Below, one piece after another: positions 49,628-59,241 of a DNA stretch of 64,000 bases. The notes beneath the pieces were generated by a model, which was given only the letters and a program-made list of their open reading frames with translations, was not told the origin of the DNA and searched no databases. Numbering within the stretch: position 1 is the stretch's first letter; every line of letters begins with the position of its first letter. Source of the stretch: Evansella vedderi (GTDB taxonomy: Bacteria > Bacillota > Bacilli > Bacillales > Salisediminibacteriaceae); NCBI RefSeq assembly GCF_030813435.1, contig NZ_JAUSUG010000008.1:124001-188000 (forward strand), written 5' to 3'. A program made the position numbers and the translations under genes.

Positions 49628-49740
49628 GAAATTAAGCATTTATGAAATAAGTTGTAAACATAGGGAGGGAGTTTTCCTTAGGACCTCCCTTTCCTAATGT
49701 AGTTACATATATTATTGATTTAAATTGGGAGGTAATCTAA

Positions 49741-51006
49741 ATGGCAGGAGAAAAAATTACAGTAACAAATGGTTCATTAAACGTTCCAAATCAACCAGTA
49801 ATTCCATATATCGAAGGGGATGGAATAGGTCCAGATATTTGGGCTGCAGCATCACGTGTTATTGAAGCTGCAGTAGAAAAGGCATATAACGGTGAGAAAA
49901 AGATTGTATGGAAAGAAGTATTAGCAGGGGAAAAGGCATTTAACCAAACTGGTGAGTGGCTTCCAGCTGAAACGTTAGAGACTATCCGTGAATATTTAAT
50001 CGCAATAAAAGGACCATTAACAACTCCAATTGGTGGAGGTTTCCGCTCTCTTAATGTGGCACTACGTCAAGAGCTTGACCTCTATGCTTGTGTTCGTCCT
50101 GTGCGTTGGTTTGAGGGTGTTCCTTCACCTGTAAAACGTCCGGAAGATACAGACATGGTTATTTTCCGTGAAAATACAGAGGACATTTATGCTGGAATTG
50201 AGTTCCAAAAAGGGTCCGATGAAGTGCAAAAGCTTATTACTTTCCTTCAAGAAGAATTGGGAGCAACAAAAATCCGCTTTCCTGAAACATCAGGGATCGG
50301 TGTGAAGCCAGTATCAGAGGAAGGAACACATCGTCTAGTACGTGCAGCAATTCAATATGCAATTGATGAAGGACGTAAGAGTGTTACACTTGTACATAAA
50401 GGTAACATTATGAAGTTTACAGAAGGTGCCTTCAAAAACTGGGGTTATGAACTAGCGGAACAAGAATTTGGTGATAAAGTATTTACATGGGCTCAATATG
50501 ATCAAATTGTCGAAGAACAAGGAAAAGATGCTGCAAACGAAGCACAAGCAAAAGCAGAAGCTGATGGAAAAATTATCGTTAAAGATGCTATTGCAGATAT
50601 TTTCTTACAACAAATATTAACTCGTCCAAAAGAGTTTGACGTTGTAGCTACAATGAACCTAAATGGGGATTATATTTCCGACGCTTTAGCGGCTCAAGTT
50701 GGTGGGATCGGAATTGCTCCAGGAGCTAATATAAACTACAACTCTGGCCATGCAATTTTTGAAGCTACACACGGTACAGCACCTAAGTATGCAGGTCTTG
50801 ATAAAGTAAATCCTTCTTCCGTTTTACTTTCAGGAGTGTTAATGCTTCGTCACTTAGGCTGGACAGAAGCTGCCGACATGATTGAAAATTCAATGGATAA
50901 AACAATTGGCAGTAAAGTAGTAACTTATGACTTTGCACGTCTCATGGAAGGTGCTACAGAAGTTAAATGCTCCGAGTTTGGTAATGAATTAATTAAAAAC
51001 CTTTAA
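49741..51006 (+). CDS. icd: Isocitrate dehydrogenase (NADP)
   Basis: Oxidative decarboxylation of isocitrate to 2-oxoglutarate. The 421-aa protein shows [58 protein letters not shown] and [39 protein letters not shown] is the Bacillus loop near the phosphate-site segment. Its length fits the Bacillus enzyme. AAATTGGGAGGT precedes the ATG. It is the second gene of citZ-icd-mdh. Confidence 0.98.
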   Translation: MAGEKITVTNGSLNVPNQPVIPYIEGDGIGPDIWAAASRVIEAAVEKAYNGEKKIVWKEVLAGEKAFNQTGEWLPAETLETIREYLIAIKGPLTTPIGGGFRSLNVALRQELDLYACVRPVRWFEGVPSPVKRPEDTDMVIFRENTEDIYAGIEFQKGSDEVQKLITFLQEELGATKIRFPETSGIGVKPVSEEGTHRLVRAAIQYAIDEGRKSVTLVHKGNIMKFTEGAFKNWGYELAEQEFGDKVFTWAQYDQIVEEQGKDAANEAQAKAEADGKIIVKDAIADIFLQQILTRPKEFDVVATMNLNGDYISDALAAQVGGIGIAPGANINYNSGHAIFEATHGTAPKYAGLDKVNPSSVLLSGVLMLRHLGWTEAADMIENSMDKTIGSKVVTYDFARLMEGATEVKCSEFGNELIKNL

Positions 51007-51057
51007 TTGAATAAACGATACTTTGAAAAATTATCGTAAATGAAGGGAGATTCTACA

Positions 51058-51999
51058 ATGGCTATTAAACGTAAAAAAATTACGGTTGTTGGTGGTGGGT
51101 TTACAGGTACAACAACGGCATTAATGGCAGCACAGAAAGAACTTGGGGATGTTGTGCTTGTGGATATTCCAGATATGGAAAATCCTACTAAAGGAAAGGC
51201 TTTAGATATGATGGAAGCAAGTCCTGTCCAAGGATTTGATTCTAATATTAGTGGAACTTCTAACTATGAAGAAACTGCTGGTTCTGATATCGTTGTTATT
51301 ACTGCTGGCCTTGCCCGTAAGCCAGGTATGAGTCGTGATGATCTTGTTTCTATCAATGCAGGAATAATGAAGCAAGTAACGAAAGAGATCGTAAAGTATT
51401 CTCCGGATTGTTATATTATTGTTTTAACAAATCCTGTAGATGCAATGACGTACACAGTTTTTAAAGAGTCAGGATTCCCTAAAAATCGTGTTATCGGTCA
51501 ATCTGGTGTACTGGATACAGCTCGCTTCCGGACATTTGTAGCTCAAGAACTAAATGTATCAGTTGAGGACGTCTCTGGATTTGTTCTTGGTGGCCATGGT
51601 GATGACATGGTACCAATGCTGAGATACTCTTACGCAGGTGGTATTCCATTAGAAAAATTAATTCCTCAAGAACGCCTTGATGCCATTGTTGAACGTACTC
51701 GTAAAGGTGGAGGAGAAATCGTTAATCTTCTTGGTACTGGCAGCGCTTATTACGCACCAGCCGCCTCTATTGTTCAAATGGTGGAAGCGATTCTTAAAGA
51801 TAAGAAACGTATCCTCCCGTCCATCGCTTACCTAGAAGGGGAGTACGGCTACGAAGATTTATATTTAGGAGTACCGACTATCCTTGGTGGAGATGGAATT
51901 GAAAAAGTAATTGAGCTAGAACTAAATGAAGAAGAAAAAGCCGCATTAGCAAAGTCTGTAGAATCTGTTCAAAATGTAATGAAGGTTTTAAAAAACTAA
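51058..51999 (+). CDS. mdh: Malate dehydrogenase (LDH-like type)
   Basis: Interconverts malate and oxaloacetate with NAD. The 313-aa protein has the nucleotide motif [28 protein letters not shown] with the substrate arginine, [11 protein letters not shown], and [10 protein letters not shown] with the catalytic His near 180. The ATG at 51058 follows GAAGGGAG; a start 18 bp upstream is rejected. It closes the TCA operon, followed by a very strong terminator. Confidence 0.97.
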   Translation: MAIKRKKITVVGGGFTGTTTALMAAQKELGDVVLVDIPDMENPTKGKALDMMEASPVQGFDSNISGTSNYEETAGSDIVVITAGLARKPGMSRDDLVSINAGIMKQVTKEIVKYSPDCYIIVLTNPVDAMTYTVFKESGFPKNRVIGQSGVLDTARFRTFVAQELNVSVEDVSGFVLGGHGDDMVPMLRYSYAGGIPLEKLIPQERLDAIVERTRKGGGEIVNLLGTGSAYYAPAASIVQMVEAILKDKKRILPSIAYLEGEYGYEDLYLGVPTILGGDGIEKVIELELNEEEKAALAKSVESVQNVMKVLKN

Positions 52000-52025
52000 A
52001 ATTCGTAGTATTTTAAAATTAAGAA

Positions 52026-52059
52026 TAAGAAATCCGGTTATTAGTAACCGGATTTCTTA
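52026..52059 (+). terminator. citZ-icd-mdh terminator
   Basis: 15-bp perfect stem TAAGAAATCCGGTTA (52026-52040) with TAACCGGATTTCTTA (52045-52059), 4-nt loop. Confidence 0.92.
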
Positions 52060-52069
52060 TCATCTGTTT

Positions 52070-52083
52070 TGAAAACGCTTACG
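52070..52083 (+). promoter_or_regulatory. CRE-like CcpA site upstream of the MaoC-like gene
   Basis: TGAAAACGCTTACG matches TGAAARCGYTTNCA at all but the last base. It lies 29-42 bp before the next start codon, overlapping the likely promoter or start region, which would favour glucose repression. Confidence 0.6.
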
Positions 52084-52111
52084 AATTTTTACGAGAGTAG
52101 GAGGGATTTTA

Positions 52112-52591
52112 ATGTTTACAAAAAAACGTAAACTTGGTCGTACAATAGATGGAATTAAAGTAGGGGAAAAGGTAGAGCTATCCAAAAAAATTGAAGACAA
52201 GGATATTCTCTTATATTTAGGGTTTACAGATGATGCAAACCCTATTTATATTCAACACGACTATGCTTCTAGAACTCCCTATCAAAAACCGATTGTGCCA
52301 CATATTATGATCCATGGATTCGTGTCATCAGCTATTTCTATGTATTTACCAGGCCCAGGAAGTTCCATACTAAAGATGAATCTCTCCTACCCTAAACCAC
52401 TTTACCACTATGGTACACTTCATCTCCAATTGGAGGTAGGAAGTGTAGATACGAAAAAGCATACGGCAACCATTTTAGTAACTGGAAAAGATGAGTACGG
52501 GGATGAAATTTTAACGGGAGAAATGGAAGTGTGTCCACCATATCCGTGGAAGCCAATGACTTATGATGCTGGCAACTTTGAAAACTTTTAA
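52112..52591 (+). CDS. MaoC-like hotdog protein, catalytic His replaced by Tyr
   Basis: 159 aa with the single-hotdog (R)-hydratase fold. The hydratase motif D-x-N-P-x-H appears as FTDDANPIYIQHDYA: Asp41, Asn43 and Pro44 are kept, but the catalytic His position is Tyr46. Later HGFVSSAISMYLPGPGSSIL is the usual second block. I infer either changed chemistry or acyl-CoA binding only. GTAGGAGGG precedes the ATG. It is a single gene between mdh and phoP with a CRE-like site upstream. Confidence 0.8.
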   Translation: MFTKKRKLGRTIDGIKVGEKVELSKKIEDKDILLYLGFTDDANPIYIQHDYASRTPYQKPIVPHIMIHGFVSSAISMYLPGPGSSILKMNLSYPKPLYHYGTLHLQLEVGSVDTKKHTATILVTGKDEYGDEILTGEMEVCPPYPWKPMTYDAGNFENF

Positions 52592-52596
52592 ACAGT

Positions 52597-52643
52597 AAAA
52601 GATGACTAAAGAGGTATTGATACTCTTTTGGTCATCTTTTTTA
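52597..52643 (+). terminator. Terminator before phoP
   Basis: AAAAGATGACTA (52597-52608) pairs with TTGGTCATCTTTT (about 52628-52640), extended by AAGAG/CTCTT. TTTTT follows. Confidence 0.85.
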
Positions 52644-52770
52644 TTTGAAAATGTTTTATTGAGCAAAATATAGTAAGATAGAAGCAAAATGAACTACACT
52701 GGGGATGTGAGTGTAATCTTGTAAAGAGCTTTGGTAAAGGAAAAGCCAAAGGTTTTAGGAGGAAAATGAA

Positions 52771-53490
52771 ATGTCATATAAGCTTTTAATTGTAGATGAT
52801 GAGGATTCAATTGTTACATTACTTCAATTTAACCTTGAGCAAGGAGGTTTCCAGGTATCGACCGCAATGGATGGAAAAACCGCCTTAGAAAAGGCAATGG
52901 ATGCATCCTATGATCTAATTATATTGGATTTAATGCTGCCAGAAATGGACGGCCTAGAGGTTTGTAAACAACTGAGGCAGAATAAAGTAATGACTCCTAT
53001 CCTAATGCTTACAGCAAAGGATGATGAATTTGATAAGGTGTTAGGTTTAGAACTAGGAGCAGATGATTATTTAACGAAACCTTTCAGTCCAAGGGAAGTG
53101 GTAGCTCGTGTAAGAGCCATTTTAAGGAGAACGCAAACAACTACTAAAGATCAATCAGTGGAACAAAAGGAGAATAAGGTAATTAAAATTGGCGAAGTAA
53201 CCATATGTCCAGATAATTATGAGGCTTACCTTCGAAATGAAGTATTGGAATTAACACCAAAGGAATTTGAATTGTTATTATATTTAGCAAACAATAAAGG
53301 TAGAGTAATGACACGTGACACCTTATTAAATGCCGTCTGGAATTATAATTTTGTGGGAGATACGAGAATAGTTGACGTACATGTTAGTCATTTACGTGAG
53401 AAAATTGAACCTAATACAAAAAAACCAGTATATATAAAAACCGTCCGTGGTTTAGGGTATAAGCTGGAGGCGCCAACAAAGGATGAATAA
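52771..53490 (+). CDS. phoP: Phosphate-response regulator PhoP
   Basis: OmpR-family response regulator for phosphate starvation. The receiver has Asp9-Asp10 in LLIVDDEDS, the phosphorylation site Asp53 in IILDLMLPEMDG and Lys in YLTKPFSPREVVARV. The C-terminal winged helix (about 140-235) has ELTPKEFELLLYLANN and DTRIVDVHVSHLREKIE. 239 aa, close to B. subtilis PhoP. AGGAGGAAA precedes the ATG. It overlaps phoR by 8 bp. Confidence 0.95.
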   Translation: MSYKLLIVDDEDSIVTLLQFNLEQGGFQVSTAMDGKTALEKAMDASYDLIILDLMLPEMDGLEVCKQLRQNKVMTPILMLTAKDDEFDKVLGLELGADDYLTKPFSPREVVARVRAILRRTQTTTKDQSVEQKENKVIKIGEVTICPDNYEAYLRNEVLELTPKEFELLLYLANNKGRVMTRDTLLNAVWNYNFVGDTRIVDVHVSHLREKIEPNTKKPVYIKTVRGLGYKLEAPTKDE

Positions 53491-55267
53491 TTACCGGACA
53501 AAGCTTATTTTTCCCATTGCAATGGTTACGTTAATTGTTTTAGCTAGCTTAGGAGCAATATTAGGTCCTTTGTTTAAGGATTTCTATTTTGAAAGAATGT
53601 ATGATCGTGTAGAAAAAGAAGCAGAGGCAGTAGCATTTTTAATAGAAGAAGATGATTATTCTGATATACAATCCGTTAAACAAAAGCTAAACAGTATTTC
53701 ACAACGGTTAGATATTCGAATAACCTTAATAGACCTAAATGGAGTTGTGCTAGTAGAAACACATGCAGACCCATTAACAATGGAAAATCATTTAGAAAGG
53801 CCAGAGGTCCTACAAGCTATTGATCATGGTAGAGGGCAAGAAATTCGCTATAGTTCAACCATTAATGCTGAGTTACTGTATTATGCTATTCCGTTAATAG
53901 ATCAAGGTGAACCAGCAGCATTTTTACGAGTAGGTTTACCGATTGACCAATTAAACCAAGTATATCAAAATATATGGACTATTATTTTCGTAAGCTTCTT
54001 TATTGCCTTTATCATTATTGTTATGGTTGTTACTAAACTTACAAATCAATTAATATCGCCTATAGAGGATGCTCGTTTAGTTGCAAACCAATTAGCAAAG
54101 GGAAATTTCTCAGTACGTACTTATGAAGGTACGAATATGGAGACAGGGGAACTTAATCGATCTCTTAATGTATTGGCAGAAAATTTAGGAGAAATAACTA
54201 AAACATATGAAGTACAAAAGGAGCGTCTGGAAACATTAATTGAAAACATGGGGAGTGGGTTAATACTGGTAAATGCAAAAGGAGACATTTCCCTTGTGAA
54301 TCGCTCCTGTAAAGCTATTTTTCAAGAAGATACAGACCAATGGCTGACAAAGCTTTATTATAAGGTGATTAAGCATAAAGAAATTATCAAACTAATTCAG
54401 GAAATTCTTTTAACGGAAGAAAGAAGAAGGCGGCAATTTAGTTTACCGATCCAAATAGAGATTCGCCATTTTGACGTTTATGGAGCACCAATCCTGGGGA
54501 ATGACGATCAATTAAAAGGGGTTGTACTCGTCTTTCATGACATCACAGAACTGAAGAAATTAGAGCAGGCCAGAAAGGATTTTGTTGCAAATGTATCCCA
54601 TGAATTAAAAACACCAGTCACATCATTAAAGGGATTTACCGAAACACTCCTAGAAGGGGCAATGGAGGATCCAGAATTAAGAGAGAAATTTATTTCCATT
54701 ATAGCCAAAGAATCAGAAAGATTAGAAAGCTTAATACATGATCTTTTAGAGTTATCAAAAATTGAAGGGTCACAATTTATTTTAAATATGGACGAAGTAA
54801 ACCTGGAAACATTAATTGAAGATGTGTTTTTAATGTTAGGGGAAAAAGCAGCATTAAAAAATATTACCTTCCATAAAAAATTCATTGGTAATGGAACCAT
54901 TTATGCGGACTCGCAGCGAATGAAGCAAATCCTGATTAATTTAATCAATAACGCGGTCATGTATACACCAGAACAGGGAGAGGTGACAGTAAGGGTACGT
55001 GAACAAACGGAAACCGTTATATTAGAAGTCCAAGATACGGGAATTGGCATTAGTAAAAAGGAAATCCCAAGGATCTTTGAACGGTTTTATCGGGTAGATC
55101 GTGCAAGAAGTAGAAATTCCGGAGGAACAGGATTAGGCCTTGCTATTGTTAAACATTTAATAGAAGCACATAAAGCTAAAATGTCCGTGGAAAGTGAAGT
55201 TGGAAAAGGAACAACCTTTAGAATCTCCTTTTATAAACAACTACTAAATGAGAAAAGAGAAGAGTAA
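53483..55267 (+). CDS. phoR: Phosphate sensor histidine kinase PhoR
   Basis: 594-aa membrane kinase partner of PhoP. There are two membrane helices (about 9-30 and 163-185) around an extracytoplasmic sensor with LDIRITLIDLNGVVLVET, then a HAMP (about 186-240), a PAS (about 250-355) and the kinase. The H box is FVANVSHELKTPVTSLKG (His373); the ATP-binding part has NLINNAVMYTPE, DTGIGISKKEIPRIFERF and GGTGLGLAIVKHL. Translationally coupled to phoP. The Bacillus enzyme senses wall teichoic acid intermediates. Confidence 0.94.
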   Translation: MNNYRTKLIFPIAMVTLIVLASLGAILGPLFKDFYFERMYDRVEKEAEAVAFLIEEDDYSDIQSVKQKLNSISQRLDIRITLIDLNGVVLVETHADPLTMENHLERPEVLQAIDHGRGQEIRYSSTINAELLYYAIPLIDQGEPAAFLRVGLPIDQLNQVYQNIWTIIFVSFFIAFIIIVMVVTKLTNQLISPIEDARLVANQLAKGNFSVRTYEGTNMETGELNRSLNVLAENLGEITKTYEVQKERLETLIENMGSGLILVNAKGDISLVNRSCKAIFQEDTDQWLTKLYYKVIKHKEIIKLIQEILLTEERRRRQFSLPIQIEIRHFDVYGAPILGNDDQLKGVVLVFHDITELKKLEQARKDFVANVSHELKTPVTSLKGFTETLLEGAMEDPELREKFISIIAKESERLESLIHDLLELSKIEGSQFILNMDEVNLETLIEDVFLMLGEKAALKNITFHKKFIGNGTIYADSQRMKQILINLINNAVMYTPEQGEVTVRVREQTETVILEVQDTGIGISKKEIPRIFERFYRVDRARSRNSGGTGLGLAIVKHLIEAHKAKMSVESEVGKGTTFRISFYKQLLNEKREE

Positions 55268-55279
55268 TTCTACAAAAGT

Positions 55280-55310
55280 CGAGCGAAGGACCACCCCCTT
55301 CGCTCTTTTT
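55280..55310 (+). terminator. phoPR terminator
   Basis: GAGCGAAGG (55281-55289) pairs with CCTTCGCTC (55297-55305), then TTTTTAAT. Confidence 0.88.
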
Positions 55311-55315
55311 AATGA

Positions 55316-55528
55316 GTAGACAACAATGCAAACTAAATTTTGCACCATGGAGAATGAAAAATTTTAGTCTGCATTGGAATGAGCGAAGGTCCACGACACT
55401 CCTGCAGAAGAACGAGCAAGCCAAGACCACACAGGGCAAAGCCCGTGGGGGCTTGACAGATCGTCCGCGGAAAGGGAGTGGATCGTAGCGAATGATAACC
55501 AGATTCGAATTTTCAGGGTAGACCCTAG
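55316..55528. repeat. Intergenic repeat family C, copy 2
   Basis: Same element as 12184-12425 at about 85-90 percent identity by eye over the shared parts. It has TTTTGCACCATGGAGAATG, the central fold with CAAGCC/GGCTTG, and the AACCAGATTCGAATT end. It lacks the 30-bp module GCATTTTGCGACGAGTAATC present in copy 1. It lies between the phoPR terminator and polA, in the same orientation as copy 1. Confidence 0.85.
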
Positions 55529-55627
55529 GCAAATGTTTTTTGTTCTACCAACCTTAATGCCCTTACGTTTGTTACTTGTCCCATTCATGATAAAATAAGT
55601 GTATCATAATAAATCGAGGTGTTTTGA

Positions 55628-58252
55628 ATGAATAAACTCGTCCTTGTTGACGGTAATAGTATTGCTTATCGTGCTTTTTTTGCTCTTCCTCTTTTAAATA
55701 ATGAAAAAGGTGTATACACGAATGCTATCTATGGATTTACAACCATGCTTTTAAAGATATTAGAAGAGGAAAAGCCTACCCATATGCTAGTGGCTTTTGA
55801 TGCAGGAAAAACTACCTTCCGCCACAATACATACAAGGAATATAAAGGCGGTAGACAAAAGACCCCCCCAGAGCTTTCTGAACAGCTTCCGGTCATGCGA
55901 GATTTATTAAAGGCATTTAATATTGCCCATTATGAAGTGGAGAACTATGAGGCGGATGATATTATCGGTACCCTTGCTAAGATAGGGGAAGAAGAGAAGT
56001 GGAAGGTAAAAATATTTAGCGGTGATAAAGACCTCCTTCAACTCGTTTCAGAAAATGTGCACGTAGCTTTAACTAAAAAAGGGATATCTAATGTTGATAC
56101 ATATGATCTAAAGCTAGTAGACGAGAAATACGGCATTACCCCAAATCAGATAATTGATATGAAGGGATTAATGGGGGATAGTTCAGATAATATTCCAGGT
56201 GTTACTGGAGTAGGTGAAAAAACAGCCATCAAGCTTCTGAAGGAATTCAAATCGGTAGAAGGATTATACGACTCCATAGACCAAGTTAAGGGGAAGCTGA
56301 AAGAAAAGTTAGAGACAAATAAAGAAGAAGCCTTTATGAGTAAAAAATTAGCCACTATCGAAACGAATGCACCGGTGGAGATAAGATTTGAAGATATTGT
56401 ATTAGTTGAACCAGATTATGAAAAAGTGGTTTCTTTATTTAAAGAACTGGAATTTTCTTCTTTATTAGATCGTTTTGATAGTGAAGAAGGGGAGTGCCAC
56501 GAAAATATAGAGGATTTAGATCTAACGATAATGAATGAAATTAGGGATGAAATTCTTCACAGTCCTTCCTCTGTAGTGGTTGAAGTATTAGAGGAAAATT
56601 ACCATGATGCAGACATTTTGGGGATTAGTATCGTCAATAAGAAAGGTAACTTCTTTATCCCTATTGATATTGCATCTAAGAGTGAGATATTTCGTCAATG
56701 GGCTGAAAATGAGTCAATGGAAAAATGGGTGTTTGATGCGAAACGGGCAGTAGTGGCTCTTGGGTGGAAAAATATAATACTAAGAGGGGTTAGTTTTGAT
56801 GTTCAAATAGCCTCCTACATTATCGATCCATCATCTAATGCCCATGATCTTTCGGATATAGCCAAACGTAAAAAGAGTATTAGTGTACAATCTGATGAGT
56901 TTTTTTATGGAAAGGGGAAAAAACGGCACATTCCAGATCAATCAGATTTAGCGCAGCACCTTGTAAGAAAGGCTTCCATTATTAATGACGTCAAAGCTGA
57001 CTTAGAGAAGGAGTTAAAGGATAATAAGCAATACGAGTTATTTAAAGAATTAGAAATGCCGTTGTCGATTATTTTAGGAACGATGGAAATGACAGGGGTA
57101 GCAGTGGACAAGGACGAATTAAGGGAGATGGGTTCTCAGCTTGGTGAAAAATTGGAGGAGATGGAAAAGCAAATTCATTCTTTAGCAGGAATGGAGTTTA
57201 ATATTAATTCACCTAAGCAATTAGGGGAGGTTTTATTTGAAAAGTTGAATCTTCCAGTTATTAAGAAGACAAAAACGGGCTATTCCACCTCTGCAGATGT
57301 ATTGGAGAAACTTCAAGATCAGCACGAGATCATTGAAAAAATCCTTCATTATCGTCAACTTGGTAAACTTAATTCCACTTATATCGAGGGATTATTAAAA
57401 GTAATCCACAAAAAGACAGGAAAAATCCATACCATCTTTAACCAAGCTTTAACACAAACAGGAAGATTAAGTTCTACGGAACCAAATCTGCAAAATATTC
57501 CAATCCGTTTGGAAGAAGGGCGTAAAATAAGACATGCTTTTATTCCAGAACGGGAAAATGCAGTTATTTTCGCAGCAGACTATTCGCAAATTGAATTAAG
57601 AGTTTTGGCTCACATCTCTAAAGATGAAAATTTAATTCAAGCTTTCAATGAGGATTTGGATATTCATACGAAGACAGCCATGGATGTTTTCCATGTAAAT
57701 AAAGAAGAAGTAGACGGACAAATGCGTCGTACGGCAAAGGCAGTAAACTTTGGAATTGTATATGGGATTAGTGACTATGGTTTATCCCAAAACCTAGGAA
57801 TCACTCGAAAGGAAGGAAAGGAATTTATCGATCGTTATTTAGAGAGTTTCCCAGGAGTAAAGGATTATATGGAAAATATAGTGGATGAAGCCCGTGCCAA
57901 AGGTTACGTAACAACGATGCTTCAAAGAAGAAGATATTTACCGGAAATTACCTCCCGTAATTTTAATTTAAGAAGCTTTGCGGAGCGGACCGCCATGAAT
58001 ACACCGATCCAAGGGAGTGCCGCAGATATAATAAAAAAAGCAATGGTGGATATGGCTGAAGAAATGGAAACACGAAATTTAAAATCCCAGCTGCTGCTAC
58101 AGGTTCATGACGAACTAATTTTTGAAGTAGTGGAAGAGGAATTGGAAATAATGAAGGAGATAGTACCTAAAATAATGGAAAATGCTGTAGAATTAGCCGT
58201 TCCATTAAAGGTGGATTATTCGTATGGTAAAACTTGGTATGATGCAAAATGA
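55628..58252 (+). CDS. polA: DNA polymerase I
   Basis: Repair and Okazaki-fragment polymerase. The 874-aa protein has an N-terminal 5'-3' exonuclease (1-290) with LVDGNSIAYRAFFA, DADDIIGTLA-type sequence (YEADDIIGTLAK) and GVTGVGEKTAIKLL. A 3'-5' exonuclease-like domain (300-465) lacks the usual DxE metal pair (VVEVLEENYHDADILG), as in the Geobacillus enzyme, so proofreading is probably absent. The polymerase has AADYSQIELRVLAHIS, RRTAKAVNFGIVYGISDYG and LLLQVHDELIFE. The ATG has GAGGTG upstream. It leads polA-mutM-ytaF-coaE. Confidence 0.97.
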   Translation: MNKLVLVDGNSIAYRAFFALPLLNNEKGVYTNAIYGFTTMLLKILEEEKPTHMLVAFDAGKTTFRHNTYKEYKGGRQKTPPELSEQLPVMRDLLKAFNIAHYEVENYEADDIIGTLAKIGEEEKWKVKIFSGDKDLLQLVSENVHVALTKKGISNVDTYDLKLVDEKYGITPNQIIDMKGLMGDSSDNIPGVTGVGEKTAIKLLKEFKSVEGLYDSIDQVKGKLKEKLETNKEEAFMSKKLATIETNAPVEIRFEDIVLVEPDYEKVVSLFKELEFSSLLDRFDSEEGECHENIEDLDLTIMNEIRDEILHSPSSVVVEVLEENYHDADILGISIVNKKGNFFIPIDIASKSEIFRQWAENESMEKWVFDAKRAVVALGWKNIILRGVSFDVQIASYIIDPSSNAHDLSDIAKRKKSISVQSDEFFYGKGKKRHIPDQSDLAQHLVRKASIINDVKADLEKELKDNKQYELFKELEMPLSIILGTMEMTGVAVDKDELREMGSQLGEKLEEMEKQIHSLAGMEFNINSPKQLGEVLFEKLNLPVIKKTKTGYSTSADVLEKLQDQHEIIEKILHYRQLGKLNSTYIEGLLKVIHKKTGKIHTIFNQALTQTGRLSSTEPNLQNIPIRLEEGRKIRHAFIPERENAVIFAADYSQIELRVLAHISKDENLIQAFNEDLDIHTKTAMDVFHVNKEEVDGQMRRTAKAVNFGIVYGISDYGLSQNLGITRKEGKEFIDRYLESFPGVKDYMENIVDEARAKGYVTTMLQRRRYLPEITSRNFNLRSFAERTAMNTPIQGSAADIIKKAMVDMAEEMETRNLKSQLLLQVHDELIFEVVEEELEIMKEIVPKIMENAVELAVPLKVDYSYGKTWYDAK

Positions 58253-58284
58253 TTTTTTAAAGCTTAAGACAAGTAGGTGACAGT

Positions 58285-59112
58285 ATGCCTGAACTGCCAG
58301 AAGTTGAAACAGTGAGACGTACCCTCTTAGAACTTATAAAGGGAGAAAAAATAGAAAAGGTTATTGTAACTTGGCCAAAGATGATTAAATTTCCAGATGA
58401 TGTGGAGGAATTTAAGCTTAGACTTATTGGCCAAAGATTTAATGATATTCTAAGAAGGGGAAAGTTTCTCGTTTTTATACTGGATGAAGATACTCTTGTT
58501 TCCCATTTACGTATGGAAGGTAGATACGGACTATTTTCAGGGGAGGAATCCCCTGAAAAACATACACACGTGAGGTTCTTTTTAGAAGGAAACAAAGAAT
58601 TAAGGTATAGGGACGTGCGAAAATTTGGAACCATGCATTTATTTCCTAAGGGGGAGGAAGAACGACATTTACCTTTATCCCAATTAGGGGTGGAGCCATT
58701 TTCTAAAGACTTTACCCCTAAGTTGTTAAATCATCTGCTAAAGAAAACAACAAGGAAAATAAAACCTGCACTCCTAGATCAGACATTAGTAGTAGGTCTT
58801 GGGAATATATATGTTGATGAGGCCTTATTCCGAGCAAGAATTCATCCGGAAAAAAGAAGTGATAAATTAACTTTTAAAGAAACGGAACGGCTTCATGAAA
58901 GTATAATTAAAACCTTAGGGGAAGCCGTCGAAATGGGTGGTTCATCCATTAAATCCTATGTTAATGGTCAAGGGGAAATGGGGATGTTCCAGCAAACTTT
59001 ATTTGTTTATGGGAGACAAGGAGAGTATTGTAAGGTATGCAATACCCCGATAGTACGATCAGTTGTAGGAGGGCGAGGAACACATACTTGCAGTTCCTGC
59101 CAGAAGAGATAA
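58285..59112 (+). CDS. mutM: Formamidopyrimidine-DNA glycosylase MutM (Fpg)
   Basis: Removes 8-oxoguanine and opens the strand. 275 aa starting MPELPEVETVRRTL, with the catalytic Pro2 (after Met removal) and Glu3. Lys61 is in GKFLVF. The helix-two-turn-helix has LLDQTLVVGLGNIYVDEALF, and the C-terminal zinc finger is YCKVCNTPIVRSVVGGRGTHTCSSC. It follows polA by 32 bp, GTAGGTGAC being the ribosome site. Confidence 0.97.
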   Translation: MPELPEVETVRRTLLELIKGEKIEKVIVTWPKMIKFPDDVEEFKLRLIGQRFNDILRRGKFLVFILDEDTLVSHLRMEGRYGLFSGEESPEKHTHVRFFLEGNKELRYRDVRKFGTMHLFPKGEEERHLPLSQLGVEPFSKDFTPKLLNHLLKKTTRKIKPALLDQTLVVGLGNIYVDEALFRARIHPEKRSDKLTFKETERLHESIIKTLGEAVEMGGSSIKSYVNGQGEMGMFQQTLFVYGRQGEYCKVCNTPIVRSVVGGRGTHTCSSCQKR

Positions 59113-59241
59113 GGATTGATGACAGTGTAAATAAATCAATTATAAAAAAAATGGGCTTTTCACCAGAAATTCACGTACGTTGGAAAGGCTGCTTCCATAT
59201 ACTATCGTATCAATGTCAAGTGTTGGAAGGAGATCATCAAT

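Noticed and set aside
53483-53490. Possible frameshift between phoP and phoR
   Set aside because: The 8-bp overlap is normal translational coupling; both proteins are complete.
56528-56700. Damage to the polA proofreading domain
   Set aside because: Loss of the metal-binding acidic residues is usual in Bacillus and Geobacillus PolA, so it is a family trait.
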